Source: Bacteroidota bacterium
GTDB lineage: Bacteria; Bacteroidota; Ignavibacteria; UBA10030; UBA8401
Reading direction: 5' to 3'
Assembly (NCBI GenBank): GCA_013361065.1
Contig: JABWAK010000009.1
Span: 1-45,536 of the forward strand
DNA: 45,536 nucleotides
The notes under the pieces were generated by a model that did no database searches, was not told where the DNA came from, and saw only the letters and a list, made by a program, of their open reading frames with translations. A program made the position numbers and the translations under genes. Below, piece by piece: positions 17,044-25,519 of this stretch. Numbering within the stretch: position 1 is the stretch's first letter; the number at the start of each line of letters is the position of its first letter.

Positions 17044-18126
17044 TCACAGGAAGATGTAATGCACCGTCACCCGCGCGGTCACGGACGGGGTCACGGAGCG
17101 TGTGCCGCTGCCGGACGGGACGGATTCATAGGATTCCGCCTGGATATTCGGGATGACCGCAACGCGTGGATCGGCGGCCCAGTGCAGACCCGCCAGCAGG
17201 TAATGGCGGACATCGTGCGAGGCACTGCTGTTGGGATCATAATAATCATACCGGCAGACCGCCCGTAGTTCCTCGCTGAGCCGGGTATGACCGAACAGCG
17301 AAATTCCGACCGCATCCTTCGCTTCTGCAATGACGGGAGCGGTGCCGTGCAGATAACCGTTCGGTGCGGTCTGATAGAACACCTCTGCTCCGATGCTCAG
17401 CGATTGCTCTTCCGCATAACCGGCAAAGAAGGCTGTGGTGAGCACATCGGTGCCGAGCGTTGCTTTCGGAATGGAGGTGCTGTTAGGATCGTTGATCCGC
17501 GCAAGCATCTTATAGTCCGCATAGAATGTCATACGGACCTCCTCCGTCGGTTTCAGGTCGATATGTCCATACAACCGTTTGTACTTATCGGTCTCGGCAT
17601 TCACTCCGCTGTTATTGCCATACAGTACCCAATACCGCACCATGCCGTCATCGGTGATCTTGCCTTTCAGGCTGATCCCCAGGTCCCGCGATGCAACAAC
17701 ACCGCGCAGATCGAGGCTCGATTTCTCCAGCGACCGGTATCCCCAGTATCCTTCCGAGACTTCGAATGCCGGGGTCGGCTGGATACCGAAAAAGAGGTCC
17801 GATCCGCGGAAGATACCCTTCCACTGCAGATACGCATCCTTGATGGTCGGCGCGCCGGTCGTCCCTTCCAGCCGGAAGCGGGAAACGAATGTGCTGCTGA
17901 TGGTATTATCGAAGGTCAGATAGATCCGGCGGAACTGGAATCCGTTCAGGTCCCGTGCGCCGCCGGCGGCGAGATTGGACATGCCGGCGATGGCCGTATC
18001 ACGCACGGCATTGTAATAGAGATCCCCCATCATGTACCCGGAGATCTTGAGCGGCGACGATTCCTGGGCGGCTGCGGAGCACAGGAGAAGGAAGAACAGG
18101 ATGGTGATACTGAGCGGTCGATTCAT
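17044..18126 (-). CDS. Phosphate-selective-type outer-membrane porin (OprO/OprP family)
   Basis: 360 residues with signal peptide MNRPLSITILFFLLLCSAAA and an AQ-type cleavage site. Alternating beta-strand segments (FRRIYLTFDNTISSTFVSRFRLEG-type), the opening KISGYMMGDLYYNAV and the closing VTARVTVHYIFL, ending in an aromatic-leucine terminus, are typical of porin beta-barrels. The segment DAYLQWKGIF and DLFFGIQPTPAFEV match the phosphate-selective porin O/P family. It would bring phosphate through the outer membrane for PstS, whose gene is next downstream. AAAGG precedes the ATG, and a separate Pho box lies 83 bp upstream, so it is probably its own transcription unit within the same regulon. 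Confidence 0.85.
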   Translation of the reverse strand: MNRPLSITILFFLLLCSAAAQESSPLKISGYMMGDLYYNAVRDTAIAGMSNLAAGGARDLNGFQFRRIYLTFDNTISSTFVSRFRLEGTTGAPTIKDAYLQWKGIFRGSDLFFGIQPTPAFEVSEGYWGYRSLEKSSLDLRGVVASRDLGISLKGKITDDGMVRYWVLYGNNSGVNAETDKYKRLYGHIDLKPTEEVRMTFYADYKMLARINDPNSTSIPKATLGTDVLTTAFFAGYAEEQSLSIGAEVFYQTAPNGYLHGTAPVIAEAKDAVGISLFGHTRLSEELRAVCRYDYYDPNSSASHDVRHYLLAGLHWAADPRVAVIPNIQAESYESVPSGSGTRSVTPSVTARVTVHYIFL

Positions 18127-18191
18127 GTGGTGGCCTTTATCGTGGATTGGATGCGTGAACGGTGCGCCGGTTCCCGACGGTCAGAACGTCA

Positions 18192-18246
18192 AGAATATGC
18201 CAAGAATGGATTATGCCGCGGTTACCGGCAGGTTACCAAATTATTA
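18192..18246 (-). promoter_or_regulatory. Predicted Pho box and -10 for the porin gene
   Basis: Minus strand, four repeats at exactly 11-bp spacing: TAATA (18242-18246), TAACC (18231-18235), TAACC (18220-18224), TAATC (18209-18213). Nine bases later comes CATATT, overlapping TATTCT (18192-18197), as a -10. The layout equals that of the pstS and metallophosphoesterase promoters. Confidence 0.72.
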
Positions 18247-18311
18247 CGGAGCGAAAGGAAGGAAGAGCGCTCCTCGGATCCAGAGAAGCGCCGGACAACA
18301 TCGGAAGGGGG

Positions 18312-18740
18312 TCATTTCCCCATGTACACCAGGGTCACGCCGCACTGCCGGGCGTATTCCGTGATGCGCTCGTCGCGGTAGAACTCCTTGTAATAGATCT
18401 TCCGGATGCCGCAGTTGGCGATCAGTTTGAAGCAGGTCAGGCAGGGGGAAGCGGTCACATAGATCTCCGCTTCGTCGATGCGGACGCCGTGCTTCGCCGC
18501 CTGTGCCACGGCATTCGCTTCGGCATGGACGGTCCGCACACAATGATCGTTCTCAATGTCATGACCGATCTCATCACAATGGGGCGCGCCGCGCAGGCTG
18601 CCATTGTATCCGGTGGAGAGGATCGTCTTATCGCGCACGATCACCGCCCCCACATGCTTGCGACCGCAGGTACTGCGGGTCGCCACCTGTTCGGCGATAT
18701 TCATGAAATACTCGTGCCACGATACGCGATGGTCGGTCAT
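18312..18740 (-). CDS. dCMP deaminase family protein (ComEB-like)
   Basis: 142 residues. Zinc-dependent cytidine/deoxycytidylate deaminase: HAEANAV holds the zinc His and catalytic Glu, and PCLTC the two zinc Cys. CDEIGHDIENDHCVRT is the usual insertion of dCMP deaminases. It converts dCMP to dUMP for thymidylate synthesis; relatives include the late-competence protein ComEB. Cytoplasmic, normal length. It starts 7 bp after the M14 peptidase gene and is probably the last gene of that unit. Confidence 0.92.
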   Translation of the reverse strand: MTDHRVSWHEYFMNIAEQVATRSTCGRKHVGAVIVRDKTILSTGYNGSLRGAPHCDEIGHDIENDHCVRTVHAEANAVAQAAKHGVRIDEAEIYVTASPCLTCFKLIANCGIRKIYYKEFYRDERITEYARQCGVTLVYMGK

Positions 18741-18747
18741 AGGTCCT

Positions 18748-19971
18748 CTATTTGATGAACTGCATGGCGGTGAATTCCGAATGGCCGCCGGCGGTGAGCC
18801 GTACGATGAACAGTCCGCTGCTCAGTCCCGCGGCGTTGAACGGGACCGCATGGCCGCCCGCATCCTCTCTCCCCCGCACCAGTGTGGCCGCTTCACGGCC
18901 CAGCAGGTCGTAGACGGAGAGCGTCACCTCCGCCGCTTCCGGCAGACGGTACGAGATGGTGGTGGACGGGTTGAACGGATTAGGATGATTGCGGAGCAGG
19001 AACAGGTCCTTCGGAATGGTGCGCGCAGCAAGAACGCCGGTGTAGGCGGAGGAATCCTGCAGAAACGAGTCGATGCCGCGCAGGATCGCACGGGCCGTCC
19101 GGTCGAACATCGTTGCCGCGGCACAGTTGCCGTCCTCGTACGTCATCGCCATGATCTTCTCTTTGTGATTGGACCAGCACCAGCTCTCCGGGTACTGCGT
19201 GGCCGGTGCGTTCACCCAGCTGGTGTAGTACGGGTAGGGACGGATACTGTCCGGGAAGAACGAGCGCACATAATTGATGAACCGCTGCTCCATCTGCGCG
19301 AAGAGCGGCGAGGTGCCGCCCGGGGCATGATAGACGAAGTACCGCGTGCACGCGTACGCCGAATGCATGTTCAGCATGATCCGCATCGGATTCGGCTTCG
19401 CCATCTGCGCGATGAACTGCGAGCGGAGCACCAGCACCTCCTTCTGCGGCGATGCGGAGTTCCAGTTGCTCTCGATGTCGATGTTGTTCGCATTCTGGCG
19501 TGCCAGTCCGAGCTCCACCCCGTCCGGATTGTACATCGGCATGATGACGAACACGTACCGGCGGCGGAGCTGGGCGGCCGTGTCGTTCGCCCCCAGCAGC
19601 TGCGCGATCATCTCGTTCGTCACCCAGGTCCCCTGCACCTCGTTCGGATGCGTCCGGGCATGCACCCACACACGCTGCCGCTTGTTGTCCGGGTCGGCCG
19701 ATGTATCCTGGATTGTCAGCACCCACAGGGCGCGTCCCTGCACCGAAGCACCGACGGAATCGACGGTGACGAACGGACTCTTCTTCCACTGCGACAGGTC
19801 GTAGAGCAGCGTGTCGTACCCGTATCCCCAGTTGCCGGAAGCAGCGAGTTTCGACGCTTCGGAGAGCGTATCCAGCGGACCGCATTTATCCTCTTCCATG
19901 TACAGTGTCTGCGCCGCGACAGTTGCGGCAGCGGTGAACAGGAGCAGAAGGAGGGAACGAAGACGGCTCAT
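18748..19971 (-). CDS. Exported M14-family zinc carboxypeptidase with type IX sorting domain
   Basis: 407 residues. Signal peptide MSRLRSLLLLLFTAAATVAA. The M14 zinc site is visible as H-P-N-E (VHARTHPNEVQG) plus a later His (LNMHSAYA). A candidate catalytic Glu lies in AMTYEDGNC. The last ~85 residues form a C-terminal sorting domain: LRNHPNPFNPSTTISYRLPE, then VYDLLGREAATLV, then SGLFIVRLTAG and a terminal K. Such domains direct proteins through the type IX system across the outer membrane and are removed or anchored there. It should trim peptides at the cell surface or outside. Its ATG overlaps the preceding gene's stop as ATGA. Confidence 0.9.
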   Translation of the reverse strand: MSRLRSLLLLLFTAAATVAAQTLYMEEDKCGPLDTLSEASKLAASGNWGYGYDTLLYDLSQWKKSPFVTVDSVGASVQGRALWVLTIQDTSADPDNKRQRVWVHARTHPNEVQGTWVTNEMIAQLLGANDTAAQLRRRYVFVIMPMYNPDGVELGLARQNANNIDIESNWNSASPQKEVLVLRSQFIAQMAKPNPMRIMLNMHSAYACTRYFVYHAPGGTSPLFAQMEQRFINYVRSFFPDSIRPYPYYTSWVNAPATQYPESWCWSNHKEKIMAMTYEDGNCAAATMFDRTARAILRGIDSFLQDSSAYTGVLAARTIPKDLFLLRNHPNPFNPSTTISYRLPEAAEVTLSVYDLLGREAATLVRGREDAGGHAVPFNAAGLSSGLFIVRLTAGGHSEFTAMQFIK

Positions 19972-20900
19972 TTGATCAGCACCATGCGTTTGGATTCGGT
20001 GAATGATCCCGCCCGCAAACGGTAGACATACACGCCGCTCGGCAGGGACGATGCCGTGAATGTGGAGCTGTACCGTCCGGCATCCAGACGTTCATCCACC
20101 AGTGTAGCGACGCGGGACCCGAGCATGTCGTAGACATCCAGCACGACATGGGCGGAGGTTGGGACGGTGAAGGCGATGGCAGTGGAAGGGTTGAACGGAT
20201 TCGGATAGTTCTGCGTCAGTGTGAATCGGTCCGCAATACCGGTCTGCCGCTCCACAGAGAGGAGTCCCTTCTTATAGAGCAGCGCGATCCACAGGTCCGC
20301 ATCCAGCAGCCAGGAGAAATCACTCGGTTCGGCGAACCGCTGATAGGTGTATCCCACACCGGTCAGCCGTTCCCACGCGCGGAAAGCCTTCTCCCCCTGC
20401 CCTGCTGAATCGCAGAAGAGCGAGAAGGTATCGTTCGCGGTCGCCGACCATTCGATGCCGACGAACACCGATTCCGGTGTGAACGCTCCGCCCGGAACAT
20501 TGAACGGCACCGGCAACTGGAAGACCGTCCCGGCGCCGGTGGTATCGAAAGCATCGAGCGTCGTGCGGATGGAAGCGACGGTCGCACCGGGACCGCCGGT
20601 CGAGGAGTCATAGTTCTGCGGGCCGGTGGCGGTGCGGGTGAAGACGATGGTGATGCTGTCCGCTGACCCCACGATCTGCTTCTTCCCCATCCAGATCCTT
20701 GTGCCGACCACATGCACCTCTTCCAGCAGATCGAACCGCTGATATTTGCCGATGTCGATGTACCCGTTCGTCCCGGCGATGTAGCCCCACCCGTACGGAT
20801 TGCGGTGGACGCGTTTCGTGTCGCCGTAGAACAGCGTATCAACGGTCTGCGCTGTGAGGAACGATGCAGCAAAGAAGGAGAGGAGGAGGATTCTTTTCAT
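19968..20900 (-). CDS. Exported protein of unknown function with type IX sorting domain
   Basis: 310 residues with signal peptide MKRILLLSFFAASFLTA. The middle region (~20-215) looks beta-rich and matches no family I can name; it contains DLLEEVHVVGTRIWMGKK and VFVGIEWSATANDTFSLF, reminiscent of uncharacterised surface beta-sandwiches. The last ~85 residues are a sorting domain: LTQNYPNPFNPSTAIAFTVP, VYDMLGSRVATLV and SGVYVYRLRAG, ending in LIK. First gene of the minus-strand unit (this gene, M14 peptidase, dCMP deaminase). The promoter should lie in the 163 bp before the divergent gene at 21064; I see no clear -10 there. Confidence 0.82.
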   Translation of the reverse strand: MKRILLLSFFAASFLTAQTVDTLFYGDTKRVHRNPYGWGYIAGTNGYIDIGKYQRFDLLEEVHVVGTRIWMGKKQIVGSADSITIVFTRTATGPQNYDSSTGGPGATVASIRTTLDAFDTTGAGTVFQLPVPFNVPGGAFTPESVFVGIEWSATANDTFSLFCDSAGQGEKAFRAWERLTGVGYTYQRFAEPSDFSWLLDADLWIALLYKKGLLSVERQTGIADRFTLTQNYPNPFNPSTAIAFTVPTSAHVVLDVYDMLGSRVATLVDERLDAGRYSSTFTASSLPSGVYVYRLRAGSFTESKRMVLIK

Positions 20901-21063
20901 AGATGATGATGGATTGTGGAGTGGGATAGTGGACGATCGTCAGAGGAAAATATACATAATGAGTCAAAAAAGACAGAGGAGGAGAGGGCGGACGGTGAGA
21001 AGTAGGACAATTTGAAGTATATTGTGCGGTCACTGATCCCTGAACCCCGATCCGCAGACCCGT

Positions 21064-21465
21064 ATGACCGAACGATTATTCTCACGCATCTTCCGAGTTG
21101 CTGCCGGTTACAATATCATCGCCGGACTTATCACGATCGCAGACCCGCAGCTCTTCTTTCGGTTCTTCGGTCTGCCGGAGATCAATCACCCGTATGTGAT
21201 GCGCGGCCTCGGCATGTTCGTGGGAGTGTACGGGTACGGCTTCTATCTGGTCTCGACCGATCTGCGGCGCCATCATCAGTTCGCGGTGGTGGGACTCATC
21301 GGCAAATCGTTCGGCGTGGCCGGGTGGATCTATTACTCGCTGTCGGGCGAGATACCATGGAATGCGTATTGGATCAACATCCTGAATGACCTTGTCTGGA
21401 TCCCGGTGATCATCCTCTATCTGCGCTGGCTGCACCGGACCGCACCGGGGACCGGACGCTTGTAG
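21064..21465 (+). CDS. Small four-span membrane protein
   Basis: 133 residues with about four hydrophobic segments (VAAGYNIIAGLITI, MRGLGMFVGVYGYGFYLV, FAVVGLIGKSFGVAGWIYY, DLVWIPVIILYLRWL). No catalytic motif; resembles uncharacterised DoxX-like or hypothetical inner-membrane proteins in length and topology only. It begins a plus-strand series but is 81 bp from the next gene, which has its own ribosome binding site. Function unknown. Confidence 0.75.
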   Translation: MTERLFSRIFRVAAGYNIIAGLITIADPQLFFRFFGLPEINHPYVMRGLGMFVGVYGYGFYLVSTDLRRHHQFAVVGLIGKSFGVAGWIYYSLSGEIPWNAYWINILNDLVWIPVIILYLRWLHRTAPGTGRL

Positions 21466-21546
21466 TTCTTGCCATAAACCTCTACCTTCATCATAGTTCG
21501 TTTCGCCTGTCCCTATTCCCTGTTCATTGCCGAAAGGACACCCGCC

Positions 21547-21990
21547 ATGATCCTGGACCATCTTTCCCGCGCCGAGAAATATTTCGCTGTCCACCCCGGT
21601 TTCAAACATGCGTTCGAGTATCTCCGGCGGACCGACCTCCGCTCCCTCTCCGATGGCAGACACGATATCGAAGGGGACGATCTCTATATCATCATCGCCG
21701 AGGATCATGCCGGCAAGGAGCGTCGGAAACTCGAGACGCACCGCAACTATATCGACATCCAGCTGGCGGTGGATGGTTCCTTCCCGCTGGAATGGCACGA
21801 TGTCGACTCCTGCCGGAATGTGGCGGCGGAGTACAGTGCGGAAAAGGATGTGGCCTTCTATAATGATCCCCCGCTCTTCACGGTCCACATGGTCTCCGAT
21901 ATGTTCGCCGTCCTCTTCCCGGAGGATGCGCATGCACCGCAGCCGCCGATGACCGTCACGAAGAAAGCGATCGTGAAAGTGGCGGTGTGA
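21547..21990 (+). CDS. YhcH/YjgK/YiaL family protein
   Basis: 147 residues. MILDHLSRAEKYFAVHPGFKHAFEYL is the family opening; KLETHRNYIDIQLAVDG and the late FAVLFPEDAHAP supply the conserved His/Glu residues of its metal-binding cupin-like barrel. Family members (EbgC, YhcH) are linked to sugar handling, including sialic acid and beta-galactosides, and can act as mutarotase or lyase-type enzymes. The sequence does not tell the substrate. GAAAGGACA precedes the ATG. It leads a tight series of genes spaced 4, 6 and -4 bp. Confidence 0.92.
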   Translation: MILDHLSRAEKYFAVHPGFKHAFEYLRRTDLRSLSDGRHDIEGDDLYIIIAEDHAGKERRKLETHRNYIDIQLAVDGSFPLEWHDVDSCRNVAAEYSAEKDVAFYNDPPLFTVHMVSDMFAVLFPEDAHAPQPPMTVTKKAIVKVAV

Positions 21991-21994
21991 TACG

Positions 21995-22507
21995 ATGGAA
22001 CTCCGGCTGCAGCATTCCCTTCTGCGTCCGTGGCGCCGCGGGGACGAACGGTCCCTGGAACGCCACGCCAACAACCGGAAGATCTGGATGAATGTACGGG
22101 ACCACTTCCCGCATCCGTACACGCATACCGACGCCGTCCGCTGGGTGGAGCATGCCTCCACGCGGCTTTCGGACACCGTCTTCGCCATCATCGTGAACGG
22201 CGAGGCGGCCGGGAGCATCGGCCTGATCGCCAAGGACGATGTCTACCGCAAGTCGATGGAGATCGGGTACTGGCTCGGGGAGGAACACTGGGGACGCGGG
22301 ATCGTCTCGGAAGCGGTCGGTGCCGTCACCCGCTACGGATTCGAACAGTTCGATATCGTCCGCATCTACGCCGACATCTTCGAATGGAACACTGCCTCGG
22401 CGCGTGTGCTGGAGAAGAACGGCTACCGCTGCGAAGCGCGCCTGCAGCGTGCCGTTGTGAAGGACGGTATCATCACCGATGCACTCTTGTACGCCATCAC
22501 CCTCTGA
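21995..22507 (+). CDS. GNAT N-acetyltransferase (RimJ/RimL type)
   Basis: 170 residues. The N-terminal LRPWRRGDERSLERHANN and the later EIGYWLGEEHWGRGIVSEAVGAV match the RimJ/RimL subgroup; the acetyl-CoA pyrophosphate loop is W-G-R-G-I. ARVLEKNGYRCEAR is the C-terminal signature. These enzymes acetylate protein N-termini, amino groups of metabolites or antibiotics, and the target is unknown here. It begins 4 bp after yhcH. Confidence 0.92.
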   Translation: MELRLQHSLLRPWRRGDERSLERHANNRKIWMNVRDHFPHPYTHTDAVRWVEHASTRLSDTVFAIIVNGEAAGSIGLIAKDDVYRKSMEIGYWLGEEHWGRGIVSEAVGAVTRYGFEQFDIVRIYADIFEWNTASARVLEKNGYRCEARLQRAVVKDGIITDALLYAITL

Positions 22508-22513
22508 CGCACT

Positions 22514-22849
22514 ATGATCGTTCCTGTCATCCTCTTCACCGCGGTCGGACTGCTCTTCATCGGCCTTGCCGTTCCGCTCATCAAACGCCGCATCCCGCCG
22601 AACGACCTGTACGGGTTCCGCGTTCCGGAGACGCTCGCATCCGAGGAGCTCTGGTACGATGTGAACGAGTACTCCGGACGGCAGCTGCGGCTGCTCGGCA
22701 TCATCATCATCGCGGCGGTGCCGGTGCTGTTCCTGGCCGGCATCAGTGAGACCATGTTCACCGGCGTGATGACAGCGCTGCTGATCGTCGGCGTCATCGC
22801 CATGGCCATCCATTCATTCCTCTATCTGCACCGCAGGAAACGCCTATGA
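22514..22849 (+). CDS. SdpI-family small membrane protein
   Basis: 111 residues, three predicted spans. The segment RRIPPNDLYGFRVPETLASEELWYDVNEYSGR is the SdpI/YhfL signature (N-x-x-Y-G-x-R followed by W..N..SG). In Bacillus SdpI gives immunity to a killing peptide, but most homologues have unknown roles. It overlaps the following Nudix gene by 4 bp (ATGA), implying co-translation. No toxin-like gene is adjacent. Confidence 0.85.
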   Translation: MIVPVILFTAVGLLFIGLAVPLIKRRIPPNDLYGFRVPETLASEELWYDVNEYSGRQLRLLGIIIIAAVPVLFLAGISETMFTGVMTALLIVGVIAMAIHSFLYLHRRKRL

Positions 22850-23382
22850 AACCCTGGACCACCCTTTCGCGCACCACCATCCTCGACCACAGCAAATGGC
22901 TCCGGGTGGAGGACCATTCCATCCGTCTGCCGGACGGCACCGTACTGAACAACTGGTGCTGGATCGTCTCCCCCGATTACGTGAACGTGGTCGTGCAGGA
23001 CGAGGATGAGAATTTCGTCTGCTTCCGCCAGACCAAGTATGCGGTGAACGGACTCTCCCTAGCACCGGTCGGCGGCTATCTGGAACCGGGCGAGGACCCG
23101 CTCACCTGCGCCAAACGGGAACTGCGCGAGGAACTCGGCTACGAAGCGACGGAATGGATCCCGCTCGGCCGGTTCCCCTGCGACGGCAACCACGGCAACG
23201 GCATGGCGAATCTCTATCTTGCCTGCGGTGCCCGCCAGGTGGGCGAGATCATCGCGGACGACCTGGAGGAACAGGAGATCGTCACCCTCTCGCGGAACGA
23301 GATGATGCAGGCGCTGCTGAACGGCGACTTCAAGGTGCTCTCGTGGTCCACCGCCGTTGCACTCGCACTCTATCATGTGTAA
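22846..23382 (+). CDS. Nudix hydrolase (ADP-ribose pyrophosphatase-like)
   Basis: 178 residues. The Nudix box reads GGYLEPGEDPLTCAKRELRE followed by ELGY and is complete (G-x5-E-x7-R-E-x2-E-E), so magnesium-dependent hydrolysis of a nucleoside-diphosphate-linked substrate is expected. WVRVEDHSIRLPDGTV-like strands before it and an overall length of 178 fit ADP-ribose/ADP-sugar pyrophosphatases. Overlaps the sdpI-like gene by ATGA. Confidence 0.93.
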   Translation: MKPWTTLSRTTILDHSKWLRVEDHSIRLPDGTVLNNWCWIVSPDYVNVVVQDEDENFVCFRQTKYAVNGLSLAPVGGYLEPGEDPLTCAKRELREELGYEATEWIPLGRFPCDGNHGNGMANLYLACGARQVGEIIADDLEEQEIVTLSRNEMMQALLNGDFKVLSWSTAVALALYHV

Positions 23383-23395
23383 TCCGGGACGCATC

Positions 23396-24268
23396 ATGCG
23401 CATCATCATCACCATCATCCTTGTTCTCTTCACCGCCGGATGCACCGCGCTCCACACCGCGAAGGACTTCACCGCACCGGCGCTCTTCACCGGCAGCATC
23501 GAAGGACCGGCGTTCGATGCGGCGGGGACGCTGTACGTGGTCAATTTCGGACGGAACGGCACCATCGGCACAGTGGACCGCCATGGGAATGCAGAGCTGT
23601 TCGTTGAACTTCCCGCCGGCAGCGTGGCGAACAGCATCAAGTTCAACCGTGCCGGCGATATGTTCCTTGCCGATTATCCGATGCACAATGTGCTGAAGGT
23701 CTCGATGAAGGACCGGACCGTCTCAGTGCATGCACACGACTCCCTCTTCAATCAGCCGAACGACCTTTGCATCAACAGCAAGGACCAGCTCTTCGCATCG
23801 GACCCGCATTGGAAGAGCAGCACCGGCAAACTCTGGCGCATCGATCCGGACGGTTCCACGCGTCTGCTGGAGGATTCCATGGGGACCACCAACGGCATCG
23901 AACTCAGTCCCGACGACCGCATCCTCTATGTGAATGAGAGTATCCAGCGGCGCGTCTGGCGGTACGATGTGGATGCGGACGGGAACATCGCCAATAAGAC
24001 GCTCCTCCACACCTTCCCGGACTTCGGAATGGACGGGATGAAATGCGATGCGGAGGGGAATCTCTACATCACACGGTACGGTAAGGGAACCATCGCCGTC
24101 CTCTCTCCTGCCGGTTCACTGCTGCGCGAGATCCCGCTCACCGGCAAGAACTGCAGCAATCTTGTCTTCGGCGGTCCGCACGGCACCGATGTGTTCGTAA
24201 CAATGCAGGACCGGAAACTCATCGAACATTTCGTGAACGATATTCCGGGAAAAGGAACTCTCCGTTGA
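23396..24268 (+). CDS. SMP-30/gluconolactonase-like lipoprotein
   Basis: 290 residues. The start at RIIITIIL gives a lipoprotein signal with lipobox FTAGC (Cys16); the longer frame from 23357 overlaps the Nudix gene and lacks a signal. The body is a six-bladed propeller of the SMP-30/LRE type: EGPAFDAAGTLYVVNFG, NSIKFNRAGDMFLADY, QPNDLCINSKDQLFASDP, TTNGIELSPDDRILYVNES and MDGMKCDAEGNLYITRYG. The metal ligands (Glu in EGP, Asn in PND and TNG, Asp in SPDD) are present, so lactonase activity on a sugar acid is plausible. It should be anchored in the periplasm or outer membrane. Confidence 0.9.
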   Translation: MRIIITIILVLFTAGCTALHTAKDFTAPALFTGSIEGPAFDAAGTLYVVNFGRNGTIGTVDRHGNAELFVELPAGSVANSIKFNRAGDMFLADYPMHNVLKVSMKDRTVSVHAHDSLFNQPNDLCINSKDQLFASDPHWKSSTGKLWRIDPDGSTRLLEDSMGTTNGIELSPDDRILYVNESIQRRVWRYDVDADGNIANKTLLHTFPDFGMDGMKCDAEGNLYITRYGKGTIAVLSPAGSLLREIPLTGKNCSNLVFGGPHGTDVFVTMQDRKLIEHFVNDIPGKGTLR

Positions 24269-24301
24269 ACGCTCACCTTTCTCTCTCATCCGATCATTAG
24301 A

Positions 24302-25519
24302 ATGATGAAACTCTTTGCCCGTCCGTTCCTGCTCTTGCTGATGCTGACCGCTCCGTTGCTGTCCGCCGAACCGTTCCTCACCGTGGTCCGCTCGCTCGAA
24401 CAGCTCCCTCCGGAACAGCGGCAGCCGGTCATCGAGAAATATCTCAACACGATACGTATCGCCCCGATCATCGAGAACGATTCCATCCTGCATTTCGTAT
24501 TGTACGGCGCAGCAGATTCCGTCTCCGTCATCGGCGATCTGCAGCGGTGGAACTTGGCCGATCCGATGACGAAACTCCCGTGCGGACTGTATTCGCTCTT
24601 CTATCGGACATACATCGTCCCGCCCGATGCCCGGCTGGATTATCTCTTCATCATCAACGGCGCAGAGCGGACCGACCCGCAGAATCCGAACATCACCCCG
24701 AGCGGCTTTGGTCCGCACTCCGAAGTACGCATGCCGCGGTTCGTTCCGACGCCGTACCTGCACGTCCGCCCCGAAGTGCCGCGGGGGACCATCGACTCCC
24801 TGGCGCCGCTCTATACGCTCATCTCGCCGCTGCGGCGGTACGTTATCCCCACCCGCCCGATCAAGGTCTACCGACCTGCGGGGTATGACACGATGCAGGC
24901 GCTGCCGGCAGTGTACGTGCACGATGGACTTGAAGCGCTGGACTACATGCGGATGAATACGATGCTCGACAATATGATCGCGGACGGGAAACTGCAGCCG
25001 CTCATCGCGGTCTTCATCCCCCCTGTTGATCGGGAGCGGGAATATCTCACCACCAGTCTGGACCGGTTCATCCTCTACACCGTACGGGAGGTGGTCGGGA
25101 TGATCGATGCCGTCTACCGGACGGACCGTGCACCGCACCGTCGTGCCGTTATCGGCATCTCCGCCGGTGCGCATGCGGCGCTGTATATGGCGCTGACGCG
25201 TCCGGATGTCTTCCTGAACACCGGTGCTCAATCCTCCGCCGTCACTCCGCAGCTGCGGCTGGCAACGGAACAGGCCGCTGCCCGCGCCATCCTGCCGCCG
25301 CAGTTCAAACTCTATCTGGACTGCGGCAAGTACGACCTGCAGGGCACGGCACCGTTCGGCGGTTCGTACGATTTCCTGCAGTCACACCGGGAGTACAGCG
25401 ATCTGCTCTCATCTCTTCGCATCCCGCACTATTATAAGGAAGCAACCGACGGGCACCAATGGGCAAGCTGGCGGGAACGGGTGCCCGGGATGCTCACCTA
25501 TTTTTTTGGAGGCCGGTAA
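24302..25519 (+). CDS. Exported esterase, Fes/IroE-like alpha/beta hydrolase
   Basis: 405 residues with signal peptide (KLFARPFLLLLMLTAPLLSA). An N-terminal early-set/CBM48-like domain (~60-140: SVSVIGDLQRWNLADPMTKL) precedes an esterase-D-type hydrolase (~170-400). The nucleophile Ser is in GISAGAHAA, the conserved G-x-S-x-G; the Asp is probably in LDCGKYD and the His in EATDGHQWASW. IKVYRPAGYDTMQALPAVYVHDG is typical of enterochelin-esterase-like and feruloyl-esterase-like proteins. Substrate unknown. Stop and next start overlap (TAATG). Confidence 0.88.
   Translation: MMKLFARPFLLLLMLTAPLLSAEPFLTVVRSLEQLPPEQRQPVIEKYLNTIRIAPIIENDSILHFVLYGAADSVSVIGDLQRWNLADPMTKLPCGLYSLFYRTYIVPPDARLDYLFIINGAERTDPQNPNITPSGFGPHSEVRMPRFVPTPYLHVRPEVPRGTIDSLAPLYTLISPLRRYVIPTRPIKVYRPAGYDTMQALPAVYVHDGLEALDYMRMNTMLDNMIADGKLQPLIAVFIPPVDREREYLTTSLDRFILYTVREVVGMIDAVYRTDRAPHRRAVIGISAGAHAALYMALTRPDVFLNTGAQSSAVTPQLRLATEQAAARAILPPQFKLYLDCGKYDLQGTAPFGGSYDFLQSHREYSDLLSSLRIPHYYKEATDGHQWASWRERVPGMLTYFFGGR

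Noticed and set aside
22514-22849. Toxin-immunity system around the SdpI-like gene
   Set aside because: No SdpC-like secreted peptide gene is adjacent; the neighbours are metabolic enzymes.
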